The notes beneath the pieces are model-generated. The model ran no database searches. It was not told the DNA's origin and saw only the letters and a program-made list of their open reading frames with translations. Of a stretch of 43,742 nucleotides of DNA, positions 8,278-16,648 are shown piece by piece. The position numbers and the translations under genes are program-made. Positions within the stretch are counted from its first letter, which is position 1. Each line of letters begins with the position of its first letter. Origin of the DNA: Candidatus Poseidonia sp. (GTDB taxonomy: Archaea; Thermoplasmatota; Poseidoniia; Poseidoniales; Poseidoniaceae); assembly GCA_030741355.1 (NCBI GenBank), contig JASLVM010000011.1, forward strand, positions 1 through 43,742, written 5' to 3'.

Positions 8278-9129
8278 TTAATCCTCGATGTGAAGTTCCT
8301 CAACACTGAGGATGTCGATGGAAAGAAGTCGGCGGGTATCTTTGGAAAAGGTTCGGTCAGGAACCGGCTGGACGCGCACAATACCGTTGATTCGCACGTA
8401 GGTTGAGGGTTCCAGTTGGTCCACAAGGTCGTCAGTGAGGGTTCCAACGATTTGATTTCGGGTGGAGCAATTGATGAGATGATGTTCGTTGTTGTAGGTG
8501 ATTTGGCTCATGCTGATGTCTTGAACATCCTCGTACTTGCACTCTTCCACAATCATCGAGAATTCGCTGTCGGGGCGAATGAATCTCTTTGGAATGTCGG
8601 TTTTTTGGTAGTTCTCCATCAATTCGTGGAGGCAAGTCCGACAGAGGGAAGGGCTTTCACGTTCTCTGGCCCTCCGCTGAGGCACCTCAACACGTGATTC
8701 GCAGTCCATACATTCGTAGATGGCCAACTTAAGCCAGCCGTAGGGGTGTGAAACCTCGTTGATTTTGACATCCAAGCAAACCAAATCGTTTCGGTCGCGC
8801 ATCCTCAACTCATCCACTCGATTGAGATAGTTCTTCGAAAGGCCCACCACTCGAAGCACCGGCCGGGTTGGAATGTTGTGTTGGTCAAATTGCTCTCGCA
8901 TGATTCGGGAACCCAATTCAAGGGCTCTGGTCGGGTTTTCATGGAAGAATCGGCGAAGCGTATCTTTCTCATCCATGAGGGCGTGTTCAACGTGGAAACC
9001 GTGAACGCTGTCCTCCATGCCTTCCAATCGAGCAATGTCTTTTTCGTAGTTTTCAACGATCAACTCACGCCATTCGCGAAGGACAATTTGCTCATCTGGG
9101 TCAACATCAACTTTCCTCGGTGGCGACAT
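8278..9129 (-). CDS. MCM N-terminal-domain-like protein lacking the AAA+ helicase
   Basis: The 283 residues resemble only the N-terminal half of an archaeal MCM helicase. A helical bundle comes first ('LREWRELIVENYEKDIARLEG', then 'NPTRALELGSRIMREQF'). An OB-fold follows ('RPVLRVVGLSKNYLNRVDELRM...VCLDVKINEVS'), interrupted by a zinc-binding insert with C140-x2-C143 and C163-x2-C166. The segment closes with an MCM-like stretch: 'QDISMSQITYNN...IVGTLTDDLVDQLEPSTYVRINGIVRVQP'. The protein ends where Walker A would begin in MCM, and the DNA beyond belongs to convergent tyrS, so the ATPase is absent rather than frameshifted. It could bind single-stranded DNA or modulate MCM/GINS. Assignment is by eye from motif order. 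Divergent from etfB. Confidence 0.75.
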   Translation of the reverse strand: MSPPRKVDVDPDEQIVLREWRELIVENYEKDIARLEGMEDSVHGFHVEHALMDEKDTLRRFFHENPTRALELGSRIMREQFDQHNIPTRPVLRVVGLSKNYLNRVDELRMRDRNDLVCLDVKINEVSHPYGWLKLAIYECMDCESRVEVPQRRARERESPSLCRTCLHELMENYQKTDIPKRFIRPDSEFSMIVEECKYEDVQDISMSQITYNNEHHLINCSTRNQIVGTLTDDLVDQLEPSTYVRINGIVRVQPVPDRTFSKDTRRLLSIDILSVEELHIED

Positions 9130-9153
9130 GGAATATCTCCGCTGGTGAGACGG

Positions 9154-9162
9154 TTCATAATA
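9154..9162 (-). promoter_or_regulatory. TATA-like box (tattatgaa) of the MCM-N-like gene
   Basis: It is centred about 29 nt upstream of the ATG at 9129 on the minus strand, consistent with a leaderless transcript. It sits in the 143-nt divergent gap shared with etfB. Confidence 0.5.
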
Positions 9163-9272
9163 CTAACCAATGCCGACGAAAACCTGCACGCTGAGATACG
9201 CCCATGCGGTACCGTGGCAAGGTTCATGAATGGACTATGGGTGGGTTTGGGTAAGTATTGGAGCCGATATAC

Positions 9273-10010
9273 ATGCCCAACATCATCGTCCTCGTCAAAC
9301 AAGTTCCCGACACCAACGCCAAGATTGTAGTCACCGGCGACCGCGTTGACCTCTCATCGGTCAAGATGGTCATGAGCCCCTATGATGAGTTCGCTGTTGA
9401 GACCGCCCTCCAGCACCGTGAGGCCGCAGGCGGCGAAGTCACGGCCGTTACCGTGGGCGGAGCAGGTGCAGAAAAGATTCTCAAGGACGCCAAAGCGATC
9501 GGTGTTGACCACATCGTCCGTATCGACGCCGATGACGAGATGGATTCCAACGCTCTTCAAACCCTGATCGCCAAAGCCGTCGGGGAACTTGGCGGTGAAG
9601 TGGTCTACTGCGGAAAGTCTGCTGCCGACACCGGTGCAGGCTCAACCGGGCCTGGCGTGGCCGAGCGCATGGGCTGGGCGTCCGTATCCAACATCATCGG
9701 TGCTGGATTTGATGGCGGTCTTTCGGTCACCATGCCCAGCGGTGGAGGCAACGCAAAAGTCAGCGTCCCTCTACCGGCCGTCATCTCATGCGACAAGGGA
9801 GGATTCAAGGTCCGCAAACCCAACGTCAAGGGCATCATGCAGGCGAAGAGAGCCAGCGTCGAGGTCCATTCTATAGAGGCTCCTGCTTCCACGGTTTCCA
9901 TCGTCTCTCACGCACTTCCGCCTGCAAAGCCAGCCGGGAAGAGCTACGAAGGCGGAGCTGCCGCCGCCGAGGTGGCCAAATTGCTTCGAGATGAAGCCAA
10001 CATTCTATGA
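9273..10010 (+). CDS. etfB: Electron transfer flavoprotein beta subunit
   Basis: The 245-residue product has the EtfB start 'MPNIIVLVKQVPDTNAKI' and the family pattern 'MSPYDEFAVETALQHREAAGGEVTAV', followed by an adenine-nucleotide-binding fold and 'CGKSAADTGAGSTGPGVAERMGW'. With EtfA it forms the soluble FAD heterodimer that accepts electrons from acyl-CoA dehydrogenases. ATG 9273 is chosen because homology starts there; an in-frame TTG at 9258 is unlikely. etfA follows after 9 nt, forming an operon. The glutaryl-CoA dehydrogenase at 4071-5246 is a natural donor. The residue pattern is that of ordinary ETF; no bifurcating partner genes are nearby. Confidence 0.95.
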   Translation: MPNIIVLVKQVPDTNAKIVVTGDRVDLSSVKMVMSPYDEFAVETALQHREAAGGEVTAVTVGGAGAEKILKDAKAIGVDHIVRIDADDEMDSNALQTLIAKAVGELGGEVVYCGKSAADTGAGSTGPGVAERMGWASVSNIIGAGFDGGLSVTMPSGGGNAKVSVPLPAVISCDKGGFKVRKPNVKGIMQAKRASVEVHSIEAPASTVSIVSHALPPAKPAGKSYEGGAAAAEVAKLLRDEANIL

Positions 10011-10019
10011 GGTGAAGAC

Positions 10020-10946
10020 ATGACACAAACCATCGTTATCGCAGAAATGAGCAACAACACCGTCCACGCCAGCACCGCAGAACTTGTCAGTGCAGCCATC
10101 GCCTTGGGCGGCGAACCAACCCTTGTGGTGCCCTGCACCGAGGCCGCACAGGCGGATGGAGCAGCAAACATGGGGGCAGCAAACATCCTTGCGGCCAAAT
10201 CCGCCGCCTTCTCCCACTACGACGCCAGCGGCTGGGCAGCCGCTCTCGATGCCGTCGCTCCTCAAGGAACGGTCATCACCGGCGCCAGTCCGCAATCAAA
10301 GGACCTGGCTGCACGTCTCGCCGCACGTCGCGGCGTTTCCGTGATTCAGGACGCCATTGCCATCCAAGGCAACAACATCACCTCGCCCGTCTACAGCGGA
10401 AAAGCCATGCAAACCGTTTCGGCTACGGGACCGGTGGTTGTCTCGGTTCGTTCAAACGTCTTCGCTGCCGCCCAAGGCGGAGCCTCGGAGGCCAGCGTGG
10501 TGGACACCGATGGCAACGTCGCTACATCCGTCCAAGAGTTCATGGCACGTGCCTCTGAACGGCTGGACGTGGCTGAAGCCAACATCATTATTTCCGGCGG
10601 ACGCGGGATGGGTTCTCCAGACAATTTCTCTCACCTCGAAGCCATCGCCGATACCATCGGAGCCGCTGTTGGTGCCTCCCGAGCTGCCGTTGATACATGG
10701 GAGGCCATCCCTCACTCAATGCAGGTCGGTCAAACCGGAAAAACCGTGAACCCGAATTTGTACATCGCTGTCGGTATTTCAGGAGCCATTCAACACCTGG
10801 CGGGCATGCGTTCCTCCAAGTACATCGTGGCCATCAACAAAGACGCTGACGCTCCGATTTTCCAGCACGCTGACTACGGCATCGTTGCTACGTGGGAAGA
10901 GGCTCTGCCAGTGCTCCATGAGAGCCTGAAGGGCATGATGGGATGA
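10020..10946 (+). CDS. etfA: Electron transfer flavoprotein alpha subunit
   Basis: The 308-residue product carries the EtfA FAD-binding C-terminal domain: 'IISGGRGMGSPDNF' (about 190-203), 'VGASRAAVDTWEAIPHSMQVGQTGKTV', 'YIAVGISGAIQHLAGM' and 'IVAINKDADAPIFQHADYGIV'. The N-terminal nucleotide-binding-like domain is rich in alanine. It pairs with EtfB to shuttle electrons from flavin dehydrogenases to the respiratory chain via an ETF:quinone oxidoreductase, not seen in this window. The start follows 'GAGGTGAAGAC', a good ribosome site. Its stop abuts the stop of the convergent MBL-fold gene with no gap. Confidence 0.95.
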   Translation: MTQTIVIAEMSNNTVHASTAELVSAAIALGGEPTLVVPCTEAAQADGAANMGAANILAAKSAAFSHYDASGWAAALDAVAPQGTVITGASPQSKDLAARLAARRGVSVIQDAIAIQGNNITSPVYSGKAMQTVSATGPVVVSVRSNVFAAAQGGASEASVVDTDGNVATSVQEFMARASERLDVAEANIIISGGRGMGSPDNFSHLEAIADTIGAAVGASRAAVDTWEAIPHSMQVGQTGKTVNPNLYIAVGISGAIQHLAGMRSSKYIVAINKDADAPIFQHADYGIVATWEEALPVLHESLKGMMG

Positions 10947-11756
10947 TCAGGCGTACTTGCCAAACCCGTACGTACCACCTTGGCCAGCCGGTTCACCAAC
11001 GAATGGGTTGGTTCGTTTTTCATGACCGATGGTCGTCAACGGACCGTGGCCGGGATGGACGACCGTGTTTTCATCAAGCGGCCACAGTTGTGTGTGAATA
11101 GAATTCGCAAGCAGATCAAAATCTCCGCCCGAATTTGCAATATCGGTGCGCCCCACCGAACCTGCAAACAAGGTATCGCCAACAAACACATGGTCTGGGC
11201 CCCCTTCCACCGGCAGCAACAAGCAACACCCGCCAAGCGTGTGTCCCGGCGTGTGAAGAATTTGCAATTCGATACTTCCGAAGCGGTAGACTTCCTGGAC
11301 ATTGAGCGGTTGGTCTGCAACGGCAGGTTCGGGTAACTGAAGCCCATAACGACGTCCTGAGGCTTGGGCGAGGGTCTGCAAAAAAGTGTCATCTGGATGA
11401 AGATACCAATCCACGTCATAGTGCTCACGAAGAACTGGGATGAAGCCGCTATGGTCGAAATGCGCATGGGTGTTGACCAACGCCACAACCTTCCGTGGTG
11501 GAAGATCCTGTTCATTCGCCATGGCTTGTGATTCAGGACCCGTTGTCCAATTGGGTCCGGGACCCTCATAGCCGTCAAGCCAATCGATGATGCGTTGAGG
11601 TTCATCGCCTCCATCCACGATGATGGTGTCCCCCGTACTTCGGTCGGTGACCACCGAACACCGCATTTGAAGCGGACCGACGAAAAAATGCTCAATCCAT
11701 GGTTCCGTCAGGGCCATGTTCCCCGGAGCAAGGGCTCCTTCATGAGGTTGAGCCAT
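10947..11756 (-). CDS. MBL-fold metallo-hydrolase (glyoxalase II-like)
   Basis: The 269-residue metallo-beta-lactamase-fold protein has the metal site intact: H97-x-H99-x-D101-H102 ('THAHFDHS'), H172 ('HTPGHTLGG'), D194 ('VFVGDTLFAGSVGRTD') and H237 ('VHPGHG'). 'GDTLF.GSVGR.D' and 'HPGHGP.T' are typical of glyoxalase II-like thioester hydrolases and related persulfide dioxygenases. The substrate is unknown. The longest frame overlaps the upstream gene by 17 nt; ATG at 11717, preceded by 'CCGGGGAAC', is an alternative that removes the overlap and keeps the conserved core. It is translationally coupled or co-transcribed with the propeller-PKD gene. Confidence 0.85.
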   Translation of the reverse strand: MAQPHEGALAPGNMALTEPWIEHFFVGPLQMRCSVVTDRSTGDTIIVDGGDEPQRIIDWLDGYEGPGPNWTTGPESQAMANEQDLPPRKVVALVNTHAHFDHSGFIPVLREHYDVDWYLHPDDTFLQTLAQASGRRYGLQLPEPAVADQPLNVQEVYRFGSIELQILHTPGHTLGGCCLLLPVEGGPDHVFVGDTLFAGSVGRTDIANSGGDFDLLANSIHTQLWPLDENTVVHPGHGPLTTIGHEKRTNPFVGEPAGQGGTYGFGKYA

Positions 11757-13365
11757 CCATCACATGCACAATCAGTGAATCCGTGGTCCACGAACCCTGT
11801 CGGTCCACCACTCGTAATTCGAAGGCATGACGGCCGACCGGGAGACGAAGTTTCAGTTGAGAGGTTGTTGAGAGTTCTTGACCTCTGTTATCGTGCCACG
11901 ACCACTTCATGATTTGGTCATGAGGGTCATAGGAACCGCGCCCGTCGAGCAAGACAATGCAGGTTCCGTCAGCCTCGGCTTGATGCCGTTGGTCGTCACC
12001 TGCTATGGCCCTGGGAGGATGAACCTCGTCAACTGCGGCGGAAAGGGCATCCAGAAGCAGACCCGTCTCCTCGAGACTCATCTCTTCGGGGCTGTTGAGA
12101 GCATCCATCAACTCGTCCTCGTCAAGCATGGCTTCAACCTCAGAAGCAGATGTCTCGGCTGTACCCATGGCGGCCAAGAGAGAATCAGCCGGATGTTCAG
12201 AAGCAGGAGAACCAGCGTAGGAAACTCGCTCATCCTCGGTCAAGTGCATCAAGACATCATCATCGCCGTCGCCGTAGAGCTGCTCTGCAGTCAGGGTAGG
12301 GCTGGAAACGGCGTCCTGAAACCAGCCCGTTAACTCAGCAGCGTCCGTCTCCCAAACCTCCTTTTTGAGGTCAATACAACCGATGGGTTCTGGTTCGGTG
12401 TAATCGTTTTGATCGTCACCTGCGAAGATGAGGAGGTCCTTTCCTTGATGAACATGAAGGAGTTGGGGCATGCCCTGATGTTCGACCTTCCATGCTTGCT
12501 CGTCGGTGAAACCGTGGATGTAGAACCAAGAACTTGCCACCACACTGGATTGGTGTTCAAAGCACGTAAACACAGGGTGTCCTGTGGAAAGTACCGGGTC
12601 CATTCGTCCATCCTCGTGAAGCCGATGCACCGTTCCATCATCAAAACCAAGAATGGCCCCCAGGATTGCTTCTGAGGAAGTAAGTAAACGCATGCTTAGG
12701 TCCTTGCGAAGAAGAAGTTCGCCCTTGTCCCACAACTCAAATTCAATGGCTTCCTCCTCGCCGGCCACGAGTGCATGGCCTTCCCTGGTGAGAAAGAGGG
12801 CCCCTCCTCGAGTCAATCCCATACCCGTGATGCGCTCCCCGAGGTCTCCACGTTGTGGCCGACGCCAATGAACGTTCGATTCGTTAAGTGAAAGCACAGA
12901 CCCGTCCTGCTGAGCAAGGTGAATCGATGCCTTTGAGACCGCCATCATCAAAACATCGCCCAAACCAAACCGTTCGGACAGGTTCTGCGATGGTCGTTCA
13001 AATTGAACGAGGTAAACCGAGCCCATGCCACTGATGACGGCCAATTTCAACCCCATGGGCTCACAGGTTTGGACGCCGCCATCCACCTCCTGCGACTCCA
13101 GTAATGTCCCGGTATAATCATAAAATGAAATGGAACCAATCTCGTCCCCGATCACCAAATGCGACCGATGAAAGAGCATGAAACTCACCCGGTGCGGGAC
13201 CGAAAAATGCGCTTCTATCGCAAGGCCGACATCCTCTATCCGGCCAATCGTCACCGTTTGGTTGGACTCCGTCCACGCCACCAAATCCTCCTCGGTATGA
13301 ACGCAAAGATGCTTAACCTTGCTTTCTGGTTTCACGAGGGCGTGGACGTGGCGGGTCAAGACCAT
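11740..13365 (-). CDS. Cytoplasmic beta-propeller protein with C-terminal PKD-like domain
   Basis: The 541-residue protein has no signal peptide or transmembrane segment. Residues 1-340 look like a degenerate WD40/PQQ-type propeller with repeated beta-strand blades ('LVIGDEIGSISFYDYTGTLLESQEVDGG', 'ILGFDDGTVHRLHEDGRMDPVLSTGHPVF'). An acidic, helical linker follows (about 360-445, rich in Glu/Asp/Leu). The C-terminal 95 residues match a PKD/Ig-like domain: 'LDGRGSYDPHDQIMKWSWHDNRG...LRLPVGRHAFELRVVDRQGSWTTDSLIVHV'. PKD domains are normally extracellular, so their presence in an apparently cytosolic protein is odd. It lies 54 nt downstream of purF on the same strand and overlaps the MBL hydrolase gene. 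Function unknown. Confidence 0.8.
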   Translation of the reverse strand: MVLTRHVHALVKPESKVKHLCVHTEEDLVAWTESNQTVTIGRIEDVGLAIEAHFSVPHRVSFMLFHRSHLVIGDEIGSISFYDYTGTLLESQEVDGGVQTCEPMGLKLAVISGMGSVYLVQFERPSQNLSERFGLGDVLMMAVSKASIHLAQQDGSVLSLNESNVHWRRPQRGDLGERITGMGLTRGGALFLTREGHALVAGEEEAIEFELWDKGELLLRKDLSMRLLTSSEAILGAILGFDDGTVHRLHEDGRMDPVLSTGHPVFTCFEHQSSVVASSWFYIHGFTDEQAWKVEHQGMPQLLHVHQGKDLLIFAGDDQNDYTEPEPIGCIDLKKEVWETDAAELTGWFQDAVSSPTLTAEQLYGDGDDDVLMHLTEDERVSYAGSPASEHPADSLLAAMGTAETSASEVEAMLDEDELMDALNSPEEMSLEETGLLLDALSAAVDEVHPPRAIAGDDQRHQAEADGTCIVLLDGRGSYDPHDQIMKWSWHDNRGQELSTTSQLKLRLPVGRHAFELRVVDRQGSWTTDSLIVHVMDGSTS

Positions 13366-13419
13366 GGTTAGAGGTGGCGCAAGTTGTTCAAAAGAACTCG
13401 GTTCACGCGTTCGTGTAGT

Positions 13420-14961
13420 TCACAAGGCATCATCGTTGTGAAGTTCAATCACCGCATCATCCGCATGAGCGCGCCCTTTTGCTCCGTCGTTTCGGGCGTC
13501 TTCCAATTTTTGCAGATACTCGGGACTGATATCGCCGGTGACATATTCTCCGTTGAAGCAACTGGAGTCAAAACAGTCAACTTCCGAACCGGATTGTTGA
13601 GTGACTTCAATCAAATCCTCCAATGTTTGGTAAAACAAGCGGTCGCTTCCAATGGTCGCATTGATCTCCTCAATGCTTCGGCCGTTGGCGATGAATTCCT
13701 TCACAGCAGGCATGTCGATTCCGTAGACGTTGGGGTGGCGAACAGGAGGTGCAGCGGAGGCGAAATACACCTTTGCCGCACCGACGTCCCGGGCCATCTC
13801 AATGATTTGAGCACTGGTGGTGCCCCGAACGATTGAATCGTCCACCAGCAAGACATTCTTTCCTCTGAATTCGTGCTCAATGGCGTTCAGTTTTCGACGA
13901 ACGGATTTCTCTCGCAAGGCTTGTCCGGGCATGATGAACGTTCGACCGACGTATCTGTTTTTTACGAAGCCTTCCCTGTAGGGAAGGTTGAGGGCTTTGG
14001 CCATTTGGAGGGCAGCGATTCGCCCGGAATCAGGAATGGGAATCACGACATCAATATCGTGATCGGGCCATGATTCAAGCAAGCGCTCGGCCAGGCGTTG
14101 GCCTTGATTCAATCGTGATTGGTACACCGACATGCCGTCGATAACTGAATCCGGTCGAGCAAAATAGACGTGTTCAAAGATGCAAGGTGAGTAGCTTGCT
14201 GGCGGGGTGCATTGACGAGTGAAAAGATGACCTGAAGAACTGATGAAAATGGCTTCACCTGGAGCGATATCTCGCACGATTTCAAAGCCAAGGGCAGAGA
14301 TGGCAACACTCTCACTGGCGACGATGTATTCGGTTTCGCCCTCAATTTCACGCTTACCGTAGACGAGTGGCCTGATGCCGTTGGGATCGCGGAAGGCAAG
14401 AATCCCATAGCCGGAAATGACCGAGACACAAGCGTAGCCTCCACGAACTCGGTCGTTGACCGCTGACACGGCGCCAAAGATGGTCTCGATGTTGATGTGC
14501 GGATTGCCTTGAATGCGAAGTGAGGATGAGCGTTCGCCCAACTCTACAGCGAGGGCGTTGAGGAGGAGTTCGGAGTCACTCGTCGTGTTGATGTGCCTCA
14601 TGCATTCGTCGCGGAGATAAATCCCAAGTTCTTCGGCGTTGGTCAGGTTTCCGTTGTGTGCCAAGGCAATACCGTAGGGCGAATTGACGTAAAACGGCTG
14701 AGCCTCGGCCCGAGAGGACGAGCCTGCCGTAGGATAGCGAACATGGCCAATGCCAACGTTGCCCTCAAGGCGAAGCATGTGGCGCTTGAAAAACACATCA
14801 GCGACAAGACCGTTTGATTTTCTGAGGCGGAAATTACCCTCGGTATCGGTCAGGATTCCTGCCGCATCTTGCCCACGGTGCTGAAGTACCGTGAGACCGT
14901 CGTAGAGCAATTGATTCACGTGCGAACCGTGTTGCCCAACAATTCCGAGAATGCCGCACAT
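13420..14961 (-). CDS. purF: Amidophosphoribosyltransferase (PRPP amidotransferase), E. coli-type
   Basis: The 513-residue enzyme catalyses the first step of purine synthesis, glutamine plus PRPP to phosphoribosylamine. The N-terminal glutaminase begins MCGILGIVG, so Cys2 is the nucleophile after Met removal and there is no propeptide. The phosphoribosyltransferase domain carries the PRPP motif '[13 protein letters not shown]' (370-382). An in-frame start 18 nt upstream is possible, but would leave the Cys internal. The C-terminal half ('[19 protein letters not shown]', '[17 protein letters not shown]') is strikingly like the enterobacterial enzyme. Two of the four cysteines that bind Fe-S in the B. 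subtilis type are replaced. It follows rpl37e, a pairing known in archaea. Confidence 0.95.
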   Translation of the reverse strand: MCGILGIVGQHGSHVNQLLYDGLTVLQHRGQDAAGILTDTEGNFRLRKSNGLVADVFFKRHMLRLEGNVGIGHVRYPTAGSSSRAEAQPFYVNSPYGIALAHNGNLTNAEELGIYLRDECMRHINTTSDSELLLNALAVELGERSSSLRIQGNPHINIETIFGAVSAVNDRVRGGYACVSVISGYGILAFRDPNGIRPLVYGKREIEGETEYIVASESVAISALGFEIVRDIAPGEAIFISSSGHLFTRQCTPPASYSPCIFEHVYFARPDSVIDGMSVYQSRLNQGQRLAERLLESWPDHDIDVVIPIPDSGRIAALQMAKALNLPYREGFVKNRYVGRTFIMPGQALREKSVRRKLNAIEHEFRGKNVLLVDDSIVRGTTSAQIIEMARDVGAAKVYFASAAPPVRHPNVYGIDMPAVKEFIANGRSIEEINATIGSDRLFYQTLEDLIEVTQQSGSEVDCFDSSCFNGEYVTGDISPEYLQKLEDARNDGAKGRAHADDAVIELHNDDAL

Positions 14962-15019
14962 GCGTTCGCCTCGTGTCAACTAAACTGAGGTTGCTTCTTA
15001 TCGTTGCGATGAGAATGCA

Positions 15020-15199
15020 TCAAGCCTTGGGGCGATGGGTCTTCTTCGACCAGTTGTACTTTCGAATCCTTGCAGATTCCCCGTATCCACAGGATGCGCA
15101 GACCTTCTTCTGCTTGTGGTAAGCGTTGCGTCCGCAGCGTCGGCAACGAATATGGGTGGTCTTTTGTCGCTTACCCATGGATGGTGTACCTTTGGACAT
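15020..15199 (-). CDS. rpl37e: 50S ribosomal protein L37e (eL37)
   Basis: This 59-residue small gene reads [16 protein letters not shown] at its start, then a zinc ribbon C19-x2-C22...C34-x2-C37 ('[12 protein letters not shown]', '[11 protein letters not shown]') and the basic tail '[17 protein letters not shown]'. The match to archaeal eL37 is collinear over the full length, including the 'KGTPS' start that fixes ATG 15199. It is preceded by 'GGGTGAGCGC' as ribosome site. All four zinc ligands are kept. It is followed after 58 nt by purF on the same strand, reproducing the rpl37e-purF order known from many euryarchaea. Confidence 0.97.
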   Translation of the reverse strand: MSKGTPSMGKRQKTTHIRCRRCGRNAYHKQKKVCASCGYGESARIRKYNWSKKTHRPKA

Positions 15200-15268
15200 G
15201 CGCTCACCCGAACGACTTGCCCACCGACCACCCCCTTATGAAAGCAACGGCAGGGCTTTGGTCGTGTT

Positions 15269-15730
15269 TCATTCCTCTTCGAATTGAATTGCTCGTGGAG
15301 GCGTGTTCATCAAACTGGCAAACAACGTACCCGCCACAACCATGACCGCCATGCCCATCCCGAGGACGGTGGTCGCCAAGCGGATGAGATTGGAGAGTGC
15401 TTGCGCCCGAACCGAGCCGTTGTCTTCCATGAGCAGTTCGCCCTGGGAGAGGAAGAAGACGGTCATCCCAACACCGAGAAGCACGCTCATGAACATCCCA
15501 AGAAGAGGGGCAATGGGGCGCTTACGAGCATCGCCGTAGACGAAGAGCGTCAACAAGAGAATGAACGAAACGAACGTGAAAGAGGTCAAAAGAGCGTTGG
15601 CGAAACGGATGAGCGTCCCATCGGTGGACTCAATCGAAACCAAACCCACCAAAATCAAAACCGCTCCCGCAGGGAGAACAGCGAACGCACCCAAACGGGT
15701 GAGCGAACTCAAGGGAGAACCTTCACTCAT
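15269..15730 (-). CDS. Four-helix integral membrane protein, unknown
   Basis: The 153-residue hydrophobic protein has four predicted transmembrane helices, near residues 12-34 ('GAFAVLPAGAVLILVGLVSI'), 46-66 ('LTSFTFVSFILLLTLFVYG'), 74-96 ('APLLGMFMSVLLGVGMTVFF') and 118-142 ('TTVLGMGMAVMVVAGTLFAS'), and an acidic C-terminus. The start at 15730 (MSEGSPLSS) overlaps the upstream gene's stop by 8 nt and is preceded by 'GAGGTGAGGGTGAAG', so translational coupling is likely. No family is recognised. It forms a pair with the next membrane protein, and its downstream neighbour is rpl37e. Confidence 0.75.
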   Translation of the reverse strand: MSEGSPLSSLTRLGAFAVLPAGAVLILVGLVSIESTDGTLIRFANALLTSFTFVSFILLLTLFVYGDARKRPIAPLLGMFMSVLLGVGMTVFFLSQGELLMEDNGSVRAQALSNLIRLATTVLGMGMAVMVVAGTLFASLMNTPPRAIQFEEE

Positions 15731-16520
15731 CTTCACCCTCACCTCCTACATGCTGAGCGATGATGTGGCTCGCTTTTTCGAGTTGATCTTGGTTTGGGGG
15801 GTCCAGTCGTTTTGGGACGGGTTGTTGCGATTCATAGAACGCCAGGACCACGGCAAAAAGCAGAACTGCAACTGCTGCACCGACCATGACCCCGAAGATA
15901 TCGGCGCTTGCGAAGAGCAACTCCGTTGCAAAACGCTCGTGGTCAACATTTGGTCCGTCAAACAGTGAACCCAACAGCATCAGGATGATGGCCAAGCTGG
16001 CGGACACCAACATCAACCGCTGCTCTTGTTGCCGCTGTTCACCAACCAAACCAACGATCGCATACGTGGCAGAGGAACACACCAAAACACCGAGCAACAT
16101 CGTTGGCCAGAAAATGTACCAGTACCTGTTGACCTCTGCGGGATAGGTCGGCGTCAAGACCCACCAGTGCATGGCTTCAAGCCACAGCACGCCGACCACG
16201 ACCATGGCAACACCGATGTTGCGATCGGTGCGGCTCAGCCTGCCAACGGGCACATGGCCGGAAAAGGCAATTTGGTACAGGCCAACCGCCAACAACACGG
16301 CCGGTCCAATCAAACTCCCAAGAAGATGACCAAAAGCACTGGAAGGTGAGAACGACAACGTCCAGGGCGTCAGCATCAACGAAAGGACGCCGAGCCCGAA
16401 GAGGGCGCCTCCCAAGCGGCGTTGCCAGTTCACCTTCGAAAAAAACGCCAACATGGCGCCCATCACAACGAAAAGCCCAGCCACCCAGAAGAAAACGAAC
16501 GCTTGCGTCGCTTCTTCCAT
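15723..16520 (-). CDS. Polytopic membrane protein (about seven helices), unknown
   Basis: The 265-residue protein has about seven hydrophobic spans, roughly at 8-28, 36-56, 66-86, 102-120, 135-156, 166-184 and 205-230. A charged C-terminal tail with 'KRLDPPNQDQLEKASHIIAQHVGGEGEDE' is probably cytoplasmic. No transporter or enzyme signature was recognised. It overlaps the downstream four-helix membrane gene by 8 nt, so the two probably form one complex or are expressed together. A TATA box about 25 nt upstream of the ATG suggests a leaderless mRNA heading an operon that may continue into rpl37e and purF. Confidence 0.75.
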   Translation of the reverse strand: MEEATQAFVFFWVAGLFVVMGAMLAFFSKVNWQRRLGGALFGLGVLSLMLTPWTLSFSPSSAFGHLLGSLIGPAVLLAVGLYQIAFSGHVPVGRLSRTDRNIGVAMVVVGVLWLEAMHWWVLTPTYPAEVNRYWYIFWPTMLLGVLVCSSATYAIVGLVGEQRQQEQRLMLVSASLAIILMLLGSLFDGPNVDHERFATELLFASADIFGVMVGAAVAVLLFAVVLAFYESQQPVPKRLDPPNQDQLEKASHIIAQHVGGEGEDE

Positions 16521-16539
16521 AGGGTACGCTAGGCGCAGA

Positions 16540-16550
16540 GATTTATAGAG
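16540..16550 (-). promoter_or_regulatory. TATA box (ctctataaatc) of the membrane-protein operon
   Basis: It is a near-consensus archaeal TATA element centred about 25 nt upstream of ATG 16520 on the minus strand, consistent with leaderless transcription. Confidence 0.6.
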
Positions 16551-16605
16551 AATACCTCAGAGGGAACCGCAGTGCCCCGAACACACCAAAAGCGGTGGCG
16601 GAGGG

Positions 16606-16613
16606 CATAAATA
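16606..16613 (+). promoter_or_regulatory. TATA box (cataaata) of the translation operon
   Basis: It is centred about 39 nt upstream of ATG 16649, predicting a transcript start near 16636 and a leader of about 12 nt that carries 'TTAGGTG' as ribosome site. It probably drives the eL42-eS27-aIF2alpha-Nop10 operon. The element is divergent from the TATA box at 16540-16550. Confidence 0.6.
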
Positions 16614-16648
16614 CCCCCCCTCTGTGGGCTGAACGCTTAGGTGTTCAC

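Noticed and set aside
15284-15763. Plus-strand open frame of 159 residues over the membrane-protein gene
   Set aside because: Its translation is a low-complexity Arg/Gln/Glu shadow; the minus-strand product has four clear membrane helices and a coupled start.
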